Assembly: GCF_033807715.1 (NCBI RefSeq) | Contig: NC_084606.1 | Span: forward strand, 34,813,861 to 34,877,860 | Reading direction: 5' to 3' | DNA from: Cololabis saira | Taxonomy: Eukaryota; Chordata; Actinopteri; Beloniformes; Belonidae | Length of the DNA stretch: 64,000 bases | Part shown: positions 29,988 through 42,735 of the stretch, one piece after another | Numbering within the stretch: position 1 is the first letter of the stretch | How the letters are laid out: every line of letters starts with the position of its first letter | Translations under genes and position numbers: made by a program | The notes under the pieces: generated by a model | Databases searched by the model: none | The model's input: only the letters and a program-made list of their open reading frames with translations | What the model was told of the DNA's origin: nothing

Positions 29988-30643
29988 CAGAGCTGGGTAG
30001 AGTCGCAAAAAATTGTACTCAAGTAAAAGTACTGTTACTTCAGAATAATATGACTCAAGTAGAAGTAAAAAGTAGTCATCCAAATAATTACTTGAGTAAA
30101 AGTAAAAGAGTACTTGGTGAAAAAACTACTCAAGTACTGAGTAACTGTTGAGTAACGTCTGATTTATTTTTTTAACACAACCATTCAAACAGACAAAAGT
30201 ACAAAATAATCATATTCAGGTAAATTAAATCAATAAAATAATAAAATAAATTAAAATTAATAAAAAATAGCTTAAATGTAAATAATCTTAAAGTAAATTC
30301 AAGTACTTTAATAAATAATAAAATAAATAAAATAATAACAGAATAAGAAAATAAATTAAGCACAAGTAGCACAAAATTTCAAGCCTTTGTACTTTTCTTT
30401 TTGAATCAGGCTCCGCAGGCAGAACTAGAACAAGAACTCATAGAAACTCTGTGTGTGTTTGAGTCTGTGTAAATGTGACAAAACATGCAAAAGCCTAATG
30501 TAGTGCAGGAAGAGTAACAGTTTCTCCTTCACAAATCTACTCAAGTAAAAGTAAAAAGTATAGTGATTCAAAACTACTCCTAAAAGTACAAAATTTCCCA
30601 AAACGTACTCAAGTAAATGTAATGGAGTAAATGTAACTCTCTG
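29988..30643. mobile_element. hAT-type element with exact 8-bp target duplication
   Basis: Same family as 3876-4637, starting CAGAGCTGGGTAGAG. The target duplication AGCTAATA is exact (29980-29987 and 30644-30651). The right end is shortened (GTAACTCTCTG). Confidence 0.88.
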
Positions 30644-30883
30644 AGCTAATAACACAAGCACAACTAAAACCTCAGTTGGAGTGATAGCTCAGATTTTCCA
30701 GAAAAATCAAATGAATTGTCTGGAACTTGAAAGAGTTTTTCCTGTTCCGTGGTCAACAATTAGACACAACAAATCCTCAAAAGAAGAAGAACAAAACAGC
30801 ATATGTGAGAGTTTATTGATAGCTTCTGCAGGTTCTAAGTTCTCAGTATTTGAAAGACAATGTGAGCATCAGGTCAAGTATAA

Positions 30884-33559
30884 TCAGTACTTGAGTTGTA
30901 AAGAAAAATCAGGGGGGATGGTGGATTTGATCATATGGGGACAGATAATTTGTGCTGATTACAAACAATATAATATATTACAAATAATAGCAGTGACCAA
31001 AACAGCTGCAGAAATACTGCAGGAATGACATAGCAGCAGTTAAATGCAGCCTTCTGTAAGCTTTAAATATCCACTGGGCTTACATCAAATACATCAAAAC
31101 ACAACAATAAAAAACACTTTTCTGAACTTATCAATATGACTCTGTCCTTCACAGGATAAGTAAAAGGGATCACTGCAAAAACTCAAAATCTTAACAAGAA
31201 TATTTCTCTTATTTCTAGTTAAAATGTCTCATTTTAGTAAAAAAAATCCCATTACACTTAAAACAAGACTCATCATTGGAAAAAACAACAATTTTCACCT
31301 GTTTCAAGTAGATTTTCACTTGAAATAAGTAGAAAAATCTGCCAGTGGAACAAGATTTTTTTGCTTGTAATAAGAAGATAAATCTTGTCCCACTGGCAGA
31401 TTTTCCTACTTATTTCAAGTGAAAGATTACTTGAAACAGGTGAAAATAAGTTATTTTTCTGGTGTTATTTTTCTGGTGATGACTCTAAATGTTGAAATAG
31501 CAGTAAAACCACATTCATTGATGAAATGACATAAGGGATGGAAAGGAGGGATGGCAGTTTTACAGGGGGGATGATTTGGACCGTTTTTATTTCAGGGGAG
31601 ATGCCATCCCCCCTCATCCCCCCTCATCCCCCTCAACTCCAGTACTGAGTATAATTAAATACGTTTGACAGCTGCTGCTCTCTAAATTCAACCTGCCTTT
31701 ATCACAGCTAAGGATTTAAAATACCCTGCACAGAAAAAAGACTAAAAATATTCAGTAGGTGGATATTAAACTGTAAATAAATAAAATGACATAGCTACTT
31801 CAATAAAGCGCTGGCGTAAGCACTCAGTCATCCAGGTCATGGTGATCCGATTCCTCAAGGGCTGGAATCAAGACAGTTGGACTTAACTTTTCTTGGTTTT
31901 TGAAGACATTTCCACCAATATGTTTTCATATAAGAATAAAAAAAAGTTTAGTTGATTCAAGCGTGTGAGGATAACTACAGGAAAGTTAAGTGCGGTACCA
32001 CGCAGTGATTATAAGCAGTGCTGTATCGGGATGAGCAGGGAAATTGGGTGAAATCTCCCAAACCTGGACCACCTGAGCAAAATAACTCATTGTCTAGCCC
32101 AGGGGTCGGCAACCCAAAATGTTGAAAGAGCCATATTGGACCAAAAACACAAAAAACAAATCTGTCTGGAGCCGCAAAAAATGAAAAGTCTTGTATAAGC
32201 CTTAGAATGAAGGCAACACATGCTGCATGTATCTATATTAGTTATAACTGGGGGAAGATTTTTTTTTCATTATGCACTTCGAGAAAAAAGTCGGAATGTT
32301 GAGAAAAAAGTCAAAATGTCGAGATTAATGTTGAAGTACAATTTTGAGAAAAAAGTCGAAATGTCGAGAAAAAAGTTGAAATGTCGGGAAAAAAGTCGAA
32401 ATGTTGAGAAAAAAGTCCAAAATTTCGAGAAAAATTCAAAATGTTGAGAAAAAAGTGAAAATTTCGAGAAAAAAGTCAAAATGTCGAGATTAAAAAGGAA
32501 AGAAAAAAGGAAAAAAAAGAGAAAAAAAGGAAAAAAAGAATAAAGAAAAAAATAAAAAAAAGGAAAAAAAAGAGAAAAAAAGGGAAAAAATTAGAAAAAA
32601 GGAGAAAAAAAGGAAAAAAAGGTTAAACATTTTTGAAAAAGCTCTAGGGGCCACTAGGGCGGCGCTAAAGAGGGCGGCTCTGGAGCTCTGGAGCCGTGGG
32701 TTGTCGACGCCCGGTCTAGAGGGTTTGCAGGGTGGAATTTGTTTATGAAGTCTGCACCAGGCCAGCTTACCTTAAACAGAATCACACACAGTACTGGAGT
32801 TGAGGGGGGATGAGGGGGATGAGGAGGGATGGCATCCCCCCCTAAATAAAAACGGTCCAAATCATCCCCCCCTGTAAAACTGCCATCCCTCCTTTCCATC
32901 CCTTATGTCATTTCATCAATGAATGTGGTTTTACTGCTATTTCAACATTTAGAGTCATCACCAGAAAAATAACACCAGAAAAATAACTTATTTGACAATT
33001 TTCACCTGTTTCAAGTAAATTTTCACTTGAAATAAGTAGGAAAATCTGCCAGTGGGACAAGATTTATCTTCTTATTACAAGCAAAAAATCTTGTTCCACT
33101 GGCAGATTTTTCTACTTATTTCAAGTGAAAATCTACTTGAAACAGGTGAAAATTGTTGTTATTTCCAGTGATGAGTCTTGTTTTAAGTGTAATGAGATTT
33201 TTTTACTAAAATGAGACATTTTAACTAGAAATAAGACAAATATTCTTGTTAAGATTGTGAGTTTTTGCAGTGATCCATTTTACTTATCCTGTGAAGGACA
33301 GAGTCATATTGATAAGTTCAGAAAAGTGTTTTTTATTGTTGTGTTTTGATGTATTTGATGTAAGCCCAGTGGATATTTAAAGCTTACAGAAGGCTGCATT
33401 TAACTGCTGCTATGTCATTCCTGCAGTATTTCTGCAGGTGTTTTGGTCACTGCTATTATTTGTAATATATTATATTATTTGTAATCAGCACTAATTATCT
33501 GTCCCCATATGATCAAATCCACCATCCCCCCTGATTTCTTTTTACAACTCGAGTACTGA
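30884..33559. mobile_element. Giant inverted repeat (fold-back element), arms about 770 bases
   Basis: The left arm is 30884-31648 and the right arm about 32787-33559, as inverted copies with small differences (ends TCAGTACTTGAGTTGTAAA and its inverse; both arms contain CTGCCAGTGG, GGACCGTTTTTATTT and GGGATGGCA blocks). Each arm has an inner palindrome around CACTGGCAGATTTT. The 1.1-kb centre contains a nested hAT (32100-32713). No protein-coding frame. Class not assigned. Confidence 0.88.
32100..32713. mobile_element. Nested hAT-type element (CAGGGGTCGGCAACCC)
   Basis: It runs from CAGGGGTCGGCAACCC to GGGTTGTCGACGCCCG. The flanks GTCTAGCC and GTCTAGAG are an imperfect 8-bp duplication. It carries the GAGAAAAAAGTCGAAAT minisatellite (32280-32490) and a long A/G-rich tract. 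It is a relative of 6458-6924 in inverse orientation. Confidence 0.83.
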
Positions 33560-34040
33560 CCACACATAGGCTCAAAGTCACACTAGGACTCATTTTCTTC
33601 ACCTTCTACATGTATCAGCACTATTTCAAATAGCGCTATTCGTAAACTTTAACCTGATACACACTGTATGTAGGTCAAAATATTATAAAAAGCTTGTGTT
33701 GCATCAATAATCTGTATCTAAATACATCCTTGTTAGCGCTCATACTTATTGAACTTCTTTGTAAGAGCTGGATTTAAACCGTTTCTGAACACTTCTTCCC
33801 TCAGACGGATGTTTTTGGAGTCAAACTGAAGTCTACAGGAGCAGCTCACGTGTCCTTCCGGATTCCAGTGTCTTCATCCATCCCAAATCTGTCTTTACTG
33901 ACAGAAGTAATGGCAGTGCTGTTACTAATGCTACAACTTCTCAGGCAGACAACGTCTTGCTCTTTTAAAGGCATACAGTGAATCCACGTGAGACAAAGTA
34001 ATACCTTGATGAGTGGACATTACGTGCAATTTTCCAACTA

Positions 34041-34409
34041 CAGGACTGTCTAAGAAAATTAGAATATTGTGATTTTCTGTAATGCAATTACAAAAACAGA
34101 AAATGTCATACATTCTGGATTCATTACAAATCAACTGAAATATTGCAAGACTTTTATTATTTTAATATTGCTGATCATGGCTTACAATTTAAGAAAACTC
34201 AAATATCCTATCTCACAAAATTAGAATATTCTGGGAATCTTAATCTTAAACTGTAAGCCATAATAAGCAATATTAAAATAATAAAAGGCTTGCAATATTT
34301 CAGTTGATTTGTAATGAATCCAGAATGTATGACATTTTTGTTTTTTTAAATTGCATTACAGAAAATAAAGAACTTTATCACAATATTCTAATTTTCTGAG
34401 ACAGTCCTG
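34041..34409. mobile_element. Fold-back MITE copy 8
   Basis: Both ends (CAGGACTGTCTAAG, one change, and CTGAGACAGTCCTG) are present, with TA flanks. Confidence 0.87.
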
Positions 34410-35197
34410 TATATCATATGATGAAGCCACCTAAAACAGTTTACTTTGCATTTTGCTTTGAAGAGCTGAGCTTTTAGGAAACATTTTGTGAGACACAACA
34501 TTCGATTATTCTCTTATATTGTCAAAATACTGTAAATGTAATTCAGCCCCAAAATCAATATATTTTAAATTTAAAACTACAAATACACCATCTTCCCTCA
34601 TATTAGTATATCCTAAGGCTCCATCACTGTCCAAAACAACCTGTCAAACAACACAGATGGAATTTTCAGGATAGAAAAGTGTAATTTATTGTTTTCATAT
34701 GAGTTAACTGTACACGGGACTACAATGAAGTTATATGTTTACAACCTTCATGAGCAGTTCATAGTTGCAAGATGCTGTGACATCACAGATCCAGATCGTA
34801 GATCCAGATCAGAGTATTTATCCAGTGTCTACACCTTAAACTGCTTTAAAAAAAAGGTTGGAAATGGTGGTTTTGTATTCTTGTGGTATTTTGACAAAAA
34901 AAAGGGCAGAAATTTCCTTAAAACCAGTGCTATTCTATTGTTCTGTACTGTTACCTTTACTTTACATGTATTTATGTTTGTGATTTGTATGCAGTGTAGT
35001 CTAAATGCAAATTTTATTTTCATATTGAAATAAGCTAATACTTTTCTTCCATTTTATGTTAGTATAATATAGTTAGTGTATTTATTTTTGCATCTTACAC
35101 ATGTTTATATTCCGTACATATATGCTATTCTAATCTGTAATTTTATTCATTCCATATTTATATTGCATTGTATAAATGCATCTGCACTCCTGGACAC
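34410..35197. other. AT-rich intergenic, nothing recognised
   Basis: The open frame at 34689-35033 has no motif and no splice or codon support. Confidence 0.5.
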
Positions 35198-35615
<418 letters not shown>

Positions 35616-35959
35616 ATATTTATATTTATATGAATATACCACTGATTTGCACTTGCAATTTAATGCTACTCTTGCTCATTTGGTTAGATATCAACTGCAT
35701 GTTAGTGGCTCTTTACAATGCCAATAAAGTAATCAAAGACTAAACTAATCTTAACAGTCAATCTACAACATAACGTCCTTTTCGCCATCTTGATTTTGTT
35801 TAAAAAAGTTGAAAAAAGTGGCTATGTATTTTGTTTTTCGAGAAACAGAATATTATTTGTTCCTAAACTACTATATATAAACATATATATGTGTGTATAT
35901 TTTCATTAAAAAAGAGCAACACACTTTTATTTCTTCAGAATGATTAAACCTTAAACGAA

Positions 35960-36198
35960 AACAAACGATACCGGAAGTGGGTATGAGTGCATCTTCTTGT
36001 ACGAGTGCTGCTCCTTTTCGGGGGCGTTTTTAACAGGGTGTATCCGCTGTCAGGGAATCAGGAAACTCGTACGTATTCACGTCTGCTCCTCCTTAGATTG
36101 TGTTTTTTCTTCTTGGTTCTGTGTGTGCTTGTGGTTCTGGTTGTGAGTAGACATCTCTAGTTCGGGCTCCAGCAGCAGCAGCTGGTCCTCGTCCATCC
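35960..36198 (+). promoter_or_regulatory. Promoter and 5' leader of the RELT-family gene
   Basis: An ETS-type site (ACCGGAAGTG, near 35970), the GC-rich word GGGGGCGTTTTT (near 36020), and a CAG-rich leader (CCAGCAGCAGCAGCTGG) precede the ATG at 36199. There is no TATA box. The start site is probably between 36000 and 36060. Confidence 0.45.
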
Positions 36199-36223
36199 AT
36201 GGCTAATTCAACGACTGTTACCA
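36199..36223 (+). CDS. RELT-family protein, first coding exon
   Basis: ATGGCTAATTCAACGACTG begins an 8-codon exon (MANSTTVT plus one base) ending at a strong donor, ACCA|GTAAGT. It joins in phase to 42520-42720 with no stop. The ATG context (CATCCATGG) is good. There is no signal peptide: the encoded N-terminus is a short Asn/Gly/Thr stretch leading directly to the membrane segment. That suggests N-outside insertion by the membrane segment itself, as in RELL2, unless another first exon exists. Confidence 0.6.
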
Positions 36224-37518
36224 GTAAGTTCAGACACGTTTTTGTGTTTTTACTTTATATGTGAATGAGTTTTTGTTGTCAGGGTCAGGTTCAGGTTCGA
36301 CGCTTTATGGCATTAAACTCATCTGCTTCAAAGTTTACTGTCATTTCTATCGTGATTTATATTGTTTAAGTAACTGTAAGTTTATTTGTGAACTTGCCAT
36401 GGTTTCTGAGAAGAAGTCAGATTCATCCTCACTCATACAAATGTCAATATATTAACGGCAGCAAATTCTCCAATAAATGTCGTCTTTCCACTTTGATTCA
36501 TCCCCGTATATTAAATTCAGTTTTTTTCTCTCTTATTGAAAGTGACATTTAGCTCTTTTTATTACATTTAAACTATAATTCCATGACTCTTATGGTACTT
36601 TTCAGATGCAGTGAACTTGTTTGGAGCTGTTTAGTTTCCTATCAGAAAGTGTGTCTGCCCCTAATTTGATAAATACGTTATTTTAAAATAAAAACAAAAC
36701 GAACTACTTCAGTTTCTTAGCTGATATGCCTTTTTTTTTTAATTTAAATAATCTTAAAAGCATGTATTTGCAAGCTTGGAATGAGCTACAACACATACTC
36801 AACTTGAAATATTTACCCTCCCTCGTGTTCAAACATATGTTAAAATCAGTTGTTTTTTTTAATCAAGTGCCATTATTTGTCATGGATTCTTTTTAGCTTT
36901 CTGATCCTTGTATGTTTTATGTTTGTTTGTTTCTGGTTTTGATATGTTTTTATTTTTTTGTAAAGTTACTTGTCCTTGTATGTATTTTCTTTTTATATGA
37001 AACTGAATTTATTTTTCTGCTGCCATCTTGACCAGGACTCCCTGGAAGAAGAGATATTGTATCTCAATGGGACTTTCCTAAATAAAGGATAAAAAAAAAT
37101 AATGCATTGAGGTTTTAGGACTGCAGATGTCTGTCTGAAGGAGTTATAAATATAACATTTTAAGCAGGTTAGTTCAGCTGATGGTCTCCCTAACCTTTCA
37201 AACCACAGCACGTCTCCATTTTCCATGGCTTTGCAGGAGTCTGGCTTTGTAAAGGCTCGGCGTGAATCTGCATGCTCATCCAGATATATATCATTCACCC
37301 AGTTCATTTGTGTACAGTAGCAATGGAAAAATGTGATCCTTTTGTGTGTGTGCGTGCGTGTGTTTGTATAAAGGATAGGTTTACGTCTGGCGTGGTCTCT
37401 GTTGCAGGCTGAGGAATAAGGGAAAATGAGGAACAAAACTTTGCTCTTGTACTTGGATGAAACTTGCCAGCACACATGCAAAGAAAGTCCTGTGAAGATG
37501 ATGGGCTGTAAGCACATA
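36224..37518. other. RELT-family gene intron 1, part; nothing recognised
   Basis: AT-rich, with no supported feature before the MITE at 37519. Confidence 0.5.
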
Positions 37519-37888
37519 CAGGACTGTCTCAGAAAATTACAATATTGTGATTTTCTGTAATGCAATTACAAAAACAAAAATGTCATACATTCTGGATTCA
37601 TCACAAATCAACTGAAATATTGCAAGCCTTTTATTATTTTAATATTGCTGATCATGGCTTACAGCTTAAGAAAACTCAAATATCCTATCTCAAAAAATTA
37701 GAATATTCTGGGAATCTTAATCTTAAACTGTAAGCCATAATCAGCAATATTAAAATAATAAAAGGCTTGCAATATTTCAGTTGATTTGTAATGAATCCAG
37801 TGTGTATGACATTTTTGTTTTTTTTTAAATTGCATTACAGAAAATAAAGAACTTTATCACAATATTCTAATTTTCTGAGACAGTCCTG
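37519..37888. mobile_element. Fold-back MITE copy 9, in RELT-family intron 1
   Basis: Complete, both ends CAGGACTGTCTC / GAGACAGTCCTG, TA flanks. Confidence 0.88.
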
Positions 37889-39347
37889 TATAGGGCAAAC
37901 AACGTAAGCTGTGAATCACTGACTGGTTTAAAGAAGAAGTAGGTGTAAGACTAAAGCCAGAACTCGTTGGATCCTTCCAGCATGATGCATTGTATACTTT
38001 CAGGTAGCTTTGAACCATTTTGACAGGTAAACCCAAGTTCAGGTCAGAAGAGTCTTCCTCTCTGCAGTCAGTTTCCTGAGTGTAGGGAAATGATGAACTG
38101 CACATGGACAGAACCTTTTATATCCCATCCGATCTTCAAGGCAGTAGATGCATAGTTTCAGTCAGCTAGAAGCGTTTTAATTAGTCATTTCCCCAACAGG
38201 CATGAATAAATATTCTTGACTTTATAGTCATGTGAGGAGTTCCTTTTTCTGATGTCATTTGCATCCTTTGGGCCTAAAGTCAGTCTCTCCCAAAGTTTGA
38301 GTTTTATGTGTGCAAGGCTCTTCTTGCGAAATTGCATGTTAAGGGTCAGGAGTTAAAGTCCGGCCAACCAACTCTGATTCTTTATCTTTAATCCCTTTTC
38401 ACAAACTCACAGCGATTATTGCTCAGTTTGCAGAAACGTGCCATGGGGAAGCTTAGATCGACTGTTATTTTTGGGTTAATTTAAGTCCATAAACACCGAA
38501 ACCGCTGCCCAGACACATTTATTTCTGTGTCATAAGTTCCCCTGCTGACAGCAAGGACGAACGCGAACATCCCCTTTCCTGAGATGCTTTTTTGGCGTCG
38601 CAGTGGCCAAAGGATTTGGCCAGCAAAGCCCAATCTCTCCTGCATACTTTCTAAAGACCCGGAAAAGCCCTGAGTCTTTGATTTTTGTCAGTTACTTTAA
38701 ACAATAACAGTCTCCCTTTTGTGTATTTTTACAGCAATTGATTTGGTGTCTCTCTTCGAGTGAGGCTGTTAAGACTGAAATAATCTTCAGGCGGGGAGAA
38801 CTTCTCACCAGTAAATCCAAATAAAGCTGCAGGAAATTGAGCGAGCCGAACGGTAACGCTGTCATATCGATCCCGCACTCGACTCCGAACGATGCTTCAA
38901 CTGGAGAGTTTGGAGTTTTTGCTACACGGAAATACCACGTCTCGTTGAGTGTTAGGAAGGGGATTACCTCAAATCACAGTAAATGTTATTCGGCTTAAAC
39001 TGGGAGATGGCCATCTTTTTGTAAATTCTCTCTTTGCTTTGGAGGAAAGTTGAAGTGGTTTATTTATTTGCTGCAATCCTCTGTAGTCTGGATCTGTTGC
39101 TGAATTGTTTTGGTTTCTCCTTTCATTCAGCTGGTTTCAGTATCTGTACAATTCACCCTTAAATAAGATCCAGAGAATCAACTTGGGCAGTGTGTTATGC
39201 AATGTTTTTACTCTGCTTTGATTCATCACGTGCGTGTTCTTGCGCACGCACTCTCCAGATCATCACACAGAGATACAAAACTTATTCTGTATTAATTGGA
39301 CTTTTGAAAAATACAAATAATCCTGTAGTTATGATTTTATTCAGTCT
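37889..39347. other. Intron sequence, nothing recognised
   Basis: No repeat family or exon that I can support. Confidence 0.45.
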
Positions 39348-39349
39348 GA

Positions 39350-40020
39350 GGCCCCGTTTACACGTAGCAAAAATGGTTGTGTTTTCATGCGTTTTGGCCG
39401 TTCGTTTACACGAAAACGGAGCTCAAAGTCACCAAAAACAATCATTTCTGAAAACTCAGTTTTCACATTTGCTTGTAAACGGAGGGAAATGGAGATTTAG
39501 GCTTAAGAACGTCACATTATGCAACAGAAACGTCACCAGCGTCATTTGTGCGACCTGTGTTTACAATTAGTTTGGCCACCGTCAATATTTTTTTGTATTT
39601 TACCTGTTTTATATTCTAAAGTCACACTTAAAATACTCCACTTCTCTGTCACTCCAAATGAAAGACTCTCGTTCCATCTTGGAAGTAACTGGCAGTCCAG
39701 GCTGATTTATGGTTCCGCGTTACACCAACGCAGACCCTACGGTGTAGGGTACGCGGCGACGTGCACCGTACGTAGGCTACGCCGTTGATTTAACGCAGAA
39801 CCATATTATTCAGGCTTCACACGTGTCATTTGTTGATGGTTTTTTCCAGGATTCTGATTGGCTAGCATGACTTTATCTTCTCGTTACACTGCCCCCTGCA
39901 GGTTTGGATGCTCATAGCACCTTAACAGCTATTTATGAGGGTTCGTGTAAACAAGGGTATTTTTCAAAACGTAGAGGGGGAAATATCCGTTTTTGTAAAT
40001 ACTATGTGTAAATGTGGCCT
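39350..40020. mobile_element. MITE with GGCCCCGTTTACACG ends
   Basis: The left end GGCCCCGTTTACACGTAG and right end CTATGTGTAAATGTGGCC are inverted repeats. Flanking CAGTCTGA/CAGTCTTGA suggests a target duplication. It contains a nested GC-rich palindrome (39699-39813). Class likely hAT or Harbinger; not resolved. Confidence 0.7.
39699..39813. mobile_element. GC-rich palindromic unit (GGTTCCGCGTTACACC type), copy 1
   Basis: TTTATGGTTCCGCGTTACAC and CAACGCAGACCCTACGG are mirrored by GTAGGCTACG and GTTGATTTAACGCAGAACCAT. It is CpG-dense and imperfect. It recurs at 41490-41625 and 42953-43073. Confidence 0.7.
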
Positions 40021-40022
40021 CA

Positions 40023-41116
40023 GTCTTGAGGCAAAAGGTCATCATCTTGGTGGTGTTTTTTTTTTTTAGAAAATGTATTTATGTGAACCAGCAGATACTG
40101 AAAATGACTTAAAGTATTTTTCAAACAGCCCCACCCTCTTGTTCCTTAAAAAAAAGCTCAGTGGATGCAAAAGTGTTTTAAAGATGATATCTTGTGACCT
40201 CTTATTTTTAAACCCCAAAAGCTTCCTGAGGCGTTCACAAAACACCTTTTGTTTGTATTTGGTTTTAAGGGCTGGAGTTTACCTCTGTTTGGCTTCATAA
40301 GTAAAAAGAAAAGGGGTCAAATTTATTACTACAAACATCTCATGCTCCTACTGCCTTGATTTTAACCATCATATTCACTTGAACAACTCCAAAACTGGCG
40401 CAAAAGTAGTTTATTTAACGTTCCCAAGGCTCCAGTCTTGATATTTCCTCATCTGCCCCAAACAATTTTCATGAACAATCATACAATATCTTTCCAACCG
40501 CATTTCCTCTTGCTGTTTAAACAGTCTCATGAATCTCTGCTGATTGAGTTGGAGATTGGTGGGAATGTGCCAGGACAGTCTACCACTGGGCCGTCACCGT
40601 GGTCGTCTCTGGATACAAGCACATGGACACATTTGTTCACAAGGTGGTCAGCGAGCAGACAATGTTCAGTGTGTTCATTGTGATGCAGCGGGGAGACGGG
40701 GACAATGGCCGGGCACAACGGCCTGCACGCAGCGCTGTTCACATATTATGCATGCCTTCACGTACGGTTCCGTGGCGTGAGGATTTCATTAGATTCTGTC
40801 CTCCTGAACTTTGACTTCCATGTCCTACTGCGTCCCTTTCTTGTGTGTCTTTTTTTTTTTTCTCCTCTGACTTTTACTGTGTTGGGTACACGCTGATGTG
40901 AACAGGAATGCAGACAAAAGCCCTGTTGTGTGTTCTGCCGGAATGCTTTCACGTGACGCATGGACGGCAGGAGCCACGGAAGCGTCGCCTTTAGCTGACC
41001 ACAAATCCCCGTCTGCCCTTTTGATTTCTGAAATCACCGAGGCATCAGGTCCGCGATGCACGGCGCAGGCCGCGCAAGTGGGGCGACGCGGCCTCCAGAG
41101 TGGAACGATAAAACCA
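40023..41116. other. Intron sequence, nothing recognised
   Basis: Several open frames on both strands between 40438 and 41133 have no motif, no splice support and overlap one another. Confidence 0.45.
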
Positions 41117-41120
41117 TTAA

Positions 41121-42051
41121 GGGCCAATCCCAATACACCCCCTACTTTCTACCACTAGCCCTAAAAAATGAGTAGGGCCCTTGTAATCTTCCCTAGGGAT
41201 TGGGACACCACTTGCTACGTCACTGCGTGGTTCATGTTCGGGTACGTAGGCGACTGTGTAGTTACGTTTGCACAAACGTCACACCATATCAGGAAGGCCA
41301 GAGCCAAAAGCTGTTTTAATTTCCGCTGTAGCGCTGTTAATATGCCACTTTATTAAGTTTTAATATTTTTTCAGGCGTAAAAGTAACCGTTAAGATCCCC
41401 AACCTGAGCTCAGTTTATCCAAATAATGCCTGTTAAGAAATTTGATCCGATGTTTTCGGGGGATATCTAGAGCGGCCGGCTCGGGAGCTGATTTATGGTT
41501 CCGCGTTAAATCGACGCAGAGCCTACGGCGTAGGTTACGCGGCGACGCTCACCGTACGCAGCGCGTCGCCGCGTAACCTACGCCGCAGGCTCTGCGTTGG
41601 TGTAACGCGGAACCATAAATCAGCCTTTATTCTGGCGAGATCTGAAAAAACGAGCAAGCGAGTGATTATGAACATTCACTGAGTGAATATTATGAAAGTA
41701 AAATATATATTTCTCACTAGAAATGTAATCAAAACGCATTTTTATGCAGAAACTAACTCAAAATATTGATTTTATTCACTAAAAAATAAGAAATGTCCGC
41801 CATGTTTTTTCGTTTGATTCAGTCTGCGAATGATGACGAAAAGCATTCTGGGAAATTTTTCTAGCCCTCGGTCGGCGAGTCAGCATCTGAAATCCCTCGC
41901 TCTGAAGGGTTAGATTCATATTCACTAACCGTCGTTTTCCCCACTCCCCCTAGATGCAAAGAGGAATTGGGACACCGCTACCCTCACGGGAACACGCAAA
42001 ATTTAGGGGTAGGACTGAAAACTAGGGCTAGGGGGGGATTGGGACTGGGCC
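41121..42051. mobile_element. Non-autonomous element with GGGCCAATCCCAATAC ends, complete copy
   Basis: The left end GGGCCAATCCCAATACACCCC and right end GGGGGATTGGGACTGGGCC are inverted repeats flanked by TTAA on both sides (TAA or TTAA target; Harbinger- or piggyBac-like). A GC-rich palindrome is nested at 41490-41625. Confidence 0.8.
41490..41625. mobile_element. GC-rich palindromic unit, copy 2 (near-perfect hairpin)
   Basis: GCTGATTTATGGTTCCGCGT ... ACGCGGAACCATAAATCAGC is an almost perfect inverted repeat of about 60-base arms, with the centre at GCGTCGCCGCG. It is nested in the element at 41121-42051. Confidence 0.85.
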
Positions 42052-42519
42052 TTAAACTTGAAATGAGACATTAGAACTGGTAAGGAGGGCGGCTGATTGA
42101 GAAGCGCTTGACTTAATTGGTCCAAAAAAAGGAACATGGACGCTCTGTCACCTCGCAGCTGATGGCGTTTTAAACCTCCTCAGCTGTTCAGAGCTGCATG
42201 CGTATGTTCCCCAAGACTCCCTTGATATCAAGTTACTATCACAGCCATCTATTGCATTTGTTTTCTTTGTCCTGCTGCAACCATATTAAAAAAAATGAAT
42301 GAATGCTTTTGGCTCTCTTTCACCTCCTCCTCGTCGTCCAGCGTGGCAGGGCGAGAGAGAGACAAAAAAAAACATTTTAAAGCACACCTGTATTCACAGG
42401 CTTTTAGTTAAAGATTTGCAAATGAATGACTTGCTTGACTACTAGCTCCCCTGTGTCTTTAACCTTGTGAGCCTCTCTCTGTGAAAGGTGCTGTACAAAT
42501 CAAGTTTACTTACTTGCAG

Positions 42520-42720
42520 ATAATGGAAATAACGGAGCTGGAAAGGCTGGACCCCACCCGGACTACACGGCCTTCGTTCTGGTGCCGGTTTTCTTCCTGC
42601 TGGGCCTGCTGGGGGTGGTGATCTGCCACGTGTTGAAGAGGAAGGGCTACCGCTGCACCACGGCCCAGGAGGATGAAGACCAGATCGAGGACGAATACAA
42701 GGATCCTGAGCTGGGTGGAG
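42520..42720 (+). CDS. RELT-family protein (RELL1-like), transmembrane exon
   Basis: RELT, RELL1 and RELL2 are single-pass TNF-receptor-related membrane proteins that signal through their cytoplasmic parts (kinase OXSR1, p38 pathway). This exon encodes NNGNNGAGKAGPHPDYTAF, the membrane helix VLVPVFFLLGLLGVVICHVL, then KRKGYRCTTAQEDEDQIEDE. The HPDY...LVPVFF.LGLLGV.ICH.LK.KGYRCTT pattern is nearest to human RELL1 as I recall it (HPEYIAYALVPVFF..). LKRKGY also occurs in RELT, so the paralogue is uncertain. Acceptor TTACTTGCAG, donor GAG|GTAAGT. The conserved C-terminal RFRV-type motifs must lie in later exons. Confidence 0.88.
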
Positions 42721-42735
42721 GTAAGTGGACATGGG

